Positions 52,547 to 57,588 of a stretch of 57,588 nt of DNA are shown piece by piece. The DNA comes from Thauera aminoaromatica S2. Lineage in GTDB: Bacteria; Pseudomonadota; Gammaproteobacteria; Burkholderiales; Rhodocyclaceae. A program made the translations under genes and the position numbers. The notes under the pieces were generated by a model. It did no database searches, was not told the DNA's origin, and was given only the letters and a program-made list of their open reading frames with translations. The stretch spans positions 1 through 57,588 of the forward strand of contig NZ_AMXD01000008.1 in the NCBI RefSeq assembly GCF_000310185.1. Reading direction: 5' to 3'. The first letter of the stretch is position 1. Each line of letters starts with the position of its first letter.

Positions 52547-54138
52547 GGCTGCTGGCTCGCGGTGAGGATGAAGTCGGCACCGGGGGTACTCGGGGCGAGC
52601 GCCAGGGTGGCGTCGTTGGCCTCGGCCAGCTCGCGCGCGATGTACAGTCCGAGGCCGGTACCCTTGGGATGGGTGGTGAAGAAAGGTTCGAACAGGTGCG
52701 CCCGCATCGCCTCGTCGAAGCCCGGACCGTCGTCCTGCACGTGCAGCACGACCTTGGCGTGCGGCAGGGCCTCCGCCCACAGGCGCACCGCGCCGGGCGC
52801 GCCCGAGGCATGGCGGGCCGCGTTCGACAGCAGGTTGTCGAGGATCTGGTGCAGGTGGGCGCGGTCCATCGCCAGGGTCAGCGCAGGGTCGATCGCAAGC
52901 TCGTACAGCTGCGCCTCGGCGGGCTCGCGGAACACGCGCGCATCGAGGATCTCGCGCACGAAGGCGGCCAGCGGCAGGGCCTCGGGCATGGTCTGCTCGC
53001 GCCGGCCGAGGGCGAGCACGTCGCGGATCATGCGCTCGATGCGGCGCGCATTATCGTTGATGATGCGCACCAGGCGCGCCTGCATGTCGGCGCGTTTTTC
53101 CTCGCCGAGCAGCTCGGCGGCCTGGGTCACCGCCGACAGCGGGTTGCGGATCTCGTGCGCCATGCTTGCGGTGAGGCGGCCGAGCGCGGCGAGCTTGATC
53201 TGCTGCAGCTGGCGCTGGATCTCCTCGTAGTCGGTGAGATACAGCAGGGTGTCGCCCTCGGCCGCGCTCCCCCGGTCGCCCTGCACGCGGCGGCAGCGCA
53301 GCAGGCGGCCGGCCGCGCCCACCCGCATCAGACGCCCGTCCTCGCCCACCGCCGGCTGCAGCATGTCCTCCAGCCCGGCGTCGAGATCGGCGAGCGCGAG
53401 TCCGTCGAGCGCCCCGTCGCCGGCACGGGTCAGGCCGAGCATCTCGAGCGCCTGCGCGTTGGCGTGGAGGACGCGGCCGCGCGCGCCGACCACGATCACG
53501 CCGTCCTGCATGTCGCGCAGGATGTGGGCGCTCACCGCCTGCTGCTTGGCGAGCGCCACGCCGCGCTCGGCCGCTAGCGCGGCGTTGGCCTGGGCGCGCA
53601 GCGCGAGCAGGCGCGCGATCGCCGCGATGCCGAAAAAGCCGGCGCAAAAGATGCCGACCTGCAGGAACTCGACCGACTGCCCCCCACCGAAAAGCCGCGA
53701 GGCGTTCTCGACCAGCACTGCCAGGGTGGCGAGCGCGGCCGAGAACATCACCATGCGCCCTTCGCCGATCAGGCCTGCACCGGCGAGCATCACCATCATC
53801 AGCACCGGCATGCCGCTACGGTAGCCGCCGCTCACCCACATGATCGCCGCGAGCGCGACGATGTCGGCGAGCGCGAGCAGGGTCACGACGCGTTCGAAGC
53901 CGAGCCGTCGCACCGCGTCGGGGAAACCGAGACTGAGCACCGCGGCGAGGTAGCCGACCACCGCCACGAGGTAGAGGCGCGGGCTCTCGCTGCCGAGGCC
54001 GAGCGCCTCGCCGGCGACGAGGAAGAGACCGCCCAGGATCAGCCGGAAGACGTTGAGGTAACGCAGCGCACGCCGGCGCGCGCGGTCGGCCGCATCGACC
54101 GCGAAGGCGGCCGCTTCAATCGGGTCGCGGGCCGGCAC
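52543..54138 (-). CDS. pilS: Type IV pilus sensor histidine kinase
   Basis: 531 residues from a GTG at 54138. Six membrane segments lie in residues about 30-180, as in PilS, which senses pilin in the membrane. A PAS-like segment (about 205-305, 'DMQDGVIVVGARGRVLHANAQAL') follows. 'SMAHEIRNPLSAV' holds the phospho-accepting H328, and the ATPase has 'NLLSNAARHA' and 'DDGPGFDE'. The start lies inside the last 23 bases of the PP0621 gene. It pairs with pilR directly downstream. No pilin gene is visible in the window. Confidence 0.91.
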
Positions 54139-54361
54139 GGCGATGTTCGTCGCAGCAATAGAAGGTTTCGCCGGCGCGCACGCCCTCGGACTCGGGCACG
54201 ATCAGCCCGCAGTGTCGGCACTCGAGCATGACCTCTGGCTTGCCCAGGCGCCCGTCCTCGGCCTTGCGCCCGAGTCCGCCACGCGCCTTGAGGCGGCGCA
54301 CCGCGCCGCGCGCCCACCAGATGCCGAACACGACAAGGATCAGGATGAGCAGGTTGCGCAC
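54116..54361 (-). CDS. PP0621 family small protein
   Basis: 81 residues from a GTG. One N-terminal membrane helix ('LLILILVVFGIWWARG') is followed by a basic linker and a Cys-bearing C-terminus: 'LECRHCG' and 'YCCDEHR' could form a zinc-ribbon-like site. This short protein family is commonly found just upstream of pilS in betaproteobacteria. Its function is unknown. The last 23 bases overlap the pilS start. Confidence 0.8.
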   Translation of the reverse strand: MRNLLILILVVFGIWWARGAVRRLKARGGLGRKAEDGRLGKPEVMLECRHCGLIVPESEGVRAGETFYCCDEHRRAGPRPD

Positions 54362-54498
54362 GTTGGGGGCCGGATGGAAGTCGAGAACACCCGGATTCTA
54401 ACATGCGCCCCCCGGCGCCCTCGGCCGCGCACGCCGTGCCTACCGCGCACCCGGCCGGTTTGCGACAATGCCGGTCCGCACCGCACCGAGCCGCCGCC
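54362..54498. promoter_or_regulatory. Divergent intergenic region between PP0621 and aminotransferase genes
   Basis: 137 bases between divergent genes, so promoters for the pilSR block and the aminotransferase-mtnA block are expected here. 'TTGCGACAATG' near 54460-54470 could hold a -35 for the plus-strand genes, but no matching -10 was evident. Nothing else stands out. Confidence 0.3.
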
Positions 54499-55656
54499 AT
54501 GCCGAACTTCCCCGCGCCGATCGAGTCCCGCCTGCCGCACGTCGGCACGACGATCTTCACCGTGATGTCCCGCCTCGCCCAGGAATGCGGCGCGATCAAC
54601 CTCTCGCAGGGCTTCCCCGACTTCAACGCCGACGACCTGCTGTTCGAGCGCGTCGCGCACTGGATGCGTGCCGGCCACAACCAGTACGCGCCCATGGCCG
54701 GCACCGCGGCGCTGCGCGCGGCGATCGCCGCCAAGGTCGAGACGCTCTACGGCACGGCCTACGACGTCGAGCGCGAGATCACCGTCACCGCCGGCGCCAC
54801 CCAGGCGCTGTTCACCGCGGTGACCGCCTGCGTGCGCGCGGGCGACGAGGTCATCGTGTTCGAGCCGGTGTACGACTCCTACGTCCCCGCCATCGAGCTC
54901 GCCGGCGGCAAGGTCGTGCGCATGCGCCTGGCTGCCCCCGACTACCGCCCCGACTGGGACGCGGTGGCGGCGGCGATCGGGCCGCGCACGCGCATGATCA
55001 TGATCAACACCCCGCACAATCCCACCGCCACGGTATGGACGCGGGACGATCTCGACCGCCTCGCGGCGCTGGTGCGCGGCACCGGCATCGTCGTGGTGGC
55101 CGACGAGGTCTACGAGCACATCGTCTTCGACGGCGCGGCGCACGCCTCCTGCGCCGCGCACCCCGAGCTCGCGCAACGCAGCTTCGTGGTGTCGAGCTTC
55201 GGCAAGACCTACCACATCACCGGCTGGAAGGTGGGCTACGTGCTCGCCCCGCGCGAGCTCATGGCCGAATTCCGCAAGGTGCATCAGTTCAACGTGTTCA
55301 CCGTGAACACTCCGGTACAGCTCGCGCTCGCCGACTACATGGCCGACGCCTCGCGCCACCTCGGCCTGGCCGCGTTCTACCAGGCCAAGCGCGACTTCTT
55401 CCGCGCCGCGCTGGCCGCCTCGCGCTTCGAGCTGCTGCCCTCGCACGGCACCTACTTCCAGCTCGCGCGCTATGCGGCGATCTCCGACCTGGGCGACGCC
55501 GCCTTCTGCGAGCACCTGACCCGCAATGTCGGCGTCGCCGCGATCCCGGTGTCGGCCTTCTTCGCCGACGGCCGCGACGAACACGTGATCCGCTTCTGCT
55601 TCGCCAAGAACGAGGCCACGCTCGCCGCCGCCTGCGCCAAACTGGTGGCGCTCTAA
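54499..55656 (+). CDS. Methionine aminotransferase-like enzyme (YbdL type, class I PLP)
   Basis: 385 residues. 'INLSQGFPDF' (33-42), 'TAGATQALF' (97-105), 'NTPHNPTATVW' (170-180), 'ADEVYEHIVF' (201-210) and 'SSFGKTYHITGWKVGY' with PLP lysine K236 follow the YbdL/kynurenine-aminotransferase pattern. YbdL prefers methionine and closes the methionine-salvage cycle by transaminating 2-keto-4-methylthiobutyrate. The next gene, mtnA, supports such a role. The ATG at 54499 is chosen because homology begins within ten residues. The gene is 33 bases upstream of mtnA, likely co-transcribed. Confidence 0.87.
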   Translation: MPNFPAPIESRLPHVGTTIFTVMSRLAQECGAINLSQGFPDFNADDLLFERVAHWMRAGHNQYAPMAGTAALRAAIAAKVETLYGTAYDVEREITVTAGATQALFTAVTACVRAGDEVIVFEPVYDSYVPAIELAGGKVVRMRLAAPDYRPDWDAVAAAIGPRTRMIMINTPHNPTATVWTRDDLDRLAALVRGTGIVVVADEVYEHIVFDGAAHASCAAHPELAQRSFVVSSFGKTYHITGWKVGYVLAPRELMAEFRKVHQFNVFTVNTPVQLALADYMADASRHLGLAAFYQAKRDFFRAALAASRFELLPSHGTYFQLARYAAISDLGDAAFCEHLTRNVGVAAIPVSAFFADGRDEHVIRFCFAKNEATLAAACAKLVAL

Positions 55657-55689
55657 GTCGCCCCGCCCCCCCTCCACGAGAGCGCCCCG

Positions 55690-56756
<1,067 letters not shown>

Positions 56757-56760
<4 letters not shown>

Positions 56761-57446
56761 GCGCCGGCACGCCCGGCTGCATCCACGAGGAAGCCGGCTG
56801 GCGCGGCGCGGACGACGCGCGCGCCAGCCTGCTCCACACCCTGCGCGCGATGGGCGCGGCGCGGCTCAACGTCGGCACCTCGGGCAACGCCAGCCAGCGC
56901 CTCGAGGGCGGGCGCATGCTGATCAGCCCGAGCGGGATCCCCGCCGAGCGCTGCCGCACCGAGGACATGGTGGTCGTGGAGGCCGACGGCCGCTACGCCG
57001 GCGCGCGCGCGCCCTCGTCCGAATGGCCGCTGCACCACGACGTCTATACCGCCTTCCCGGCGGCCGGCGCGGTGCTGCACGCGCATGCGCCCTTCGCGAC
57101 CGCACTCGCCTGCCAGCGCCTCGACATCCCTCCCTTCCACTACATGATCGCGCGCTTCGGCGGCACCACGGTGCGCTGTGCGCGCTACGCCACTTTCGGC
57201 ACCCAGGCGCTGTCCGACGCCACCGTGGCGGCGCTGCAAGAGCGCAGCGCCTGCCTGCTCGCCAACCACGGCATGGTCGTCCTCGGCCGCGACCTCGAGC
57301 ACGCGCTGGCGATGGCGATCGAGTTCGAGACCCTCTGCGAGCAGTACTGGCGCACCCTGCAGCTGGGCGAGCCGGTGCTGCTGTCGGAAGAGGAGATGGC
57401 CGAGGTGATCGAGCGCTTCAAGTGGTACGGCAAGCCACGCGCGTGA
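56757..57446 (+). CDS. Class II aldolase, FucA-like (candidate Ald2 / deoxyribulose-phosphate aldolase)
   Basis: 229 residues from a GTG that overlaps the mtnA stop (GTGA). 'SSEW' with E89, 'LHAHAPFATA' (107-116, zinc ligands H108 and H110) and 'LANHGMVVLG' (168-177, H171) are the class II aldolase active-site residues. The segment 'FHYMIARFGG...CARYATFGTQ' closely follows E. coli L-fuculose-phosphate aldolase. MtnB dehydratases share this fold, but the FucA-like pattern with E89 favours an aldolase. Coupled to mtnA it probably splits 5-methylthioribulose- or 5-deoxyribulose-1-phosphate into DHAP and an aldehyde. The assignment between aldolase and dehydratase is from motifs only. Confidence 0.8.
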
Positions 57447-57462
57447 CCCGACGACAAGACGC

Positions 57463-57553
57463 ATCGCGACTCGCATCGCTCCCACAAGACCGCCCAGCCG
57501 CCAGCAGCAACGATGAGCACGACGGTTTTCGTAGGAGCGACGCAAGTCGCGAT
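57463..57553. repeat. REP-like inverted repeat pair
   Basis: Two 23-base arms, 57463-57485 and 57531-57553, are near-perfect reverse complements (3 mismatches). Each arm contains the short palindrome GCGAC-GCAA-GTCGC or its variant. This is the head-to-head arrangement of REP/BIME elements that are scattered between genes in many high-GC proteobacteria. It lies just after the aldolase gene and could protect or terminate the transcript. The 45-base spacer has no recognisable content. Confidence 0.65.
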
Positions 57554-57588
57554 TCAGCCGCCGACGAAAGCGATGCGCGCCACCGAGC

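Overview
The window is high-GC, densely coded bacterial DNA. Gene content points to a betaproteobacterium of the Rhodocyclales (Thauera / Azoarcus / Zoogloea-like). The reasons are a complete exosortase-A (XrtA/EpsH, PEP-CTERM type) exopolysaccharide locus, a PilS-PilR-PP0621 block and a methionine-salvage pair. The organism assignment is inference. I see no rRNA, tRNA, CRISPR array or insertion sequence, and no gene-free stretch longer than 300 bases.

Layout. (A) 1-8593, plus strand: the 3' end of an asparagine-synthetase-type amidotransferase, three family-2 glycosyltransferases, a NodB-type deacetylase, a sulfotransferase, and a 1065-residue protein that joins a glycosyltransferase, about six membrane segments and a sulfatase-like domain. 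(B) 8546-16027, minus strand: a tightly overlapping set comprising a secreted TPR protein, a GtrB/ArnC-like transferase, a WecD-like acetyltransferase, GtrA, WecE and two large GT-C-like membrane proteins. This looks like a polyprenyl-phosphate sugar module for Fuc4N or Fuc4NAc. (C) 16037-23712, minus strand: two MBOAT/SGNH O-acylation pairs (AlgI/AlgX-like), a GT4 glycosyltransferase and an unusual membrane-anchored deacetylase-like protein. (D) 23804-25651, plus strand: an asparagine-synthetase paralogue whose glutaminase half looks dead.

(E) 25591-45544, minus strand: the XrtA operon. Read from its promoter side it encodes the export lipoprotein, chain-length protein, tyrosine kinase, outer-membrane beta-barrel, ExeA-like ATPase, WecB epimerase, deacetylase, FemAB protein, two GT4 enzymes, asparagine-synthetase-type amidotransferase, two more GT4 enzymes, exosortase A fused to EpsI, a CapK-like adenylate-forming enzyme and an O-antigen-ligase-like protein. 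Most neighbours overlap by 4 bases. A divergent N-acyl-amino-acid-synthase-like gene (45795-46592) faces it. (F) 46608-49643: an outer-membrane protein, an ABC ATPase and a LolA-like periplasmic protein, with no permease. (G) 49668-54361: a beta-CASP metallo-hydrolase, PilR, PilS and PP0621. (H) 54499-57446: a YbdL-like aminotransferase, MtnA and a FucA-like aldolase, followed by a REP-like inverted repeat.

How it fits together. Blocks A-E together look like one large locus for making, polymerising, exporting and heavily decorating an extracellular polysaccharide (acyl, possibly sulfate, amide or amino-acid, Fuc4NAc), linked to surface anchoring through XrtA. The initiating polyprenyl sugar transferase, a Wzx flippase and any PEP-CTERM substrate are not in the window, so parts of the system must lie elsewhere.
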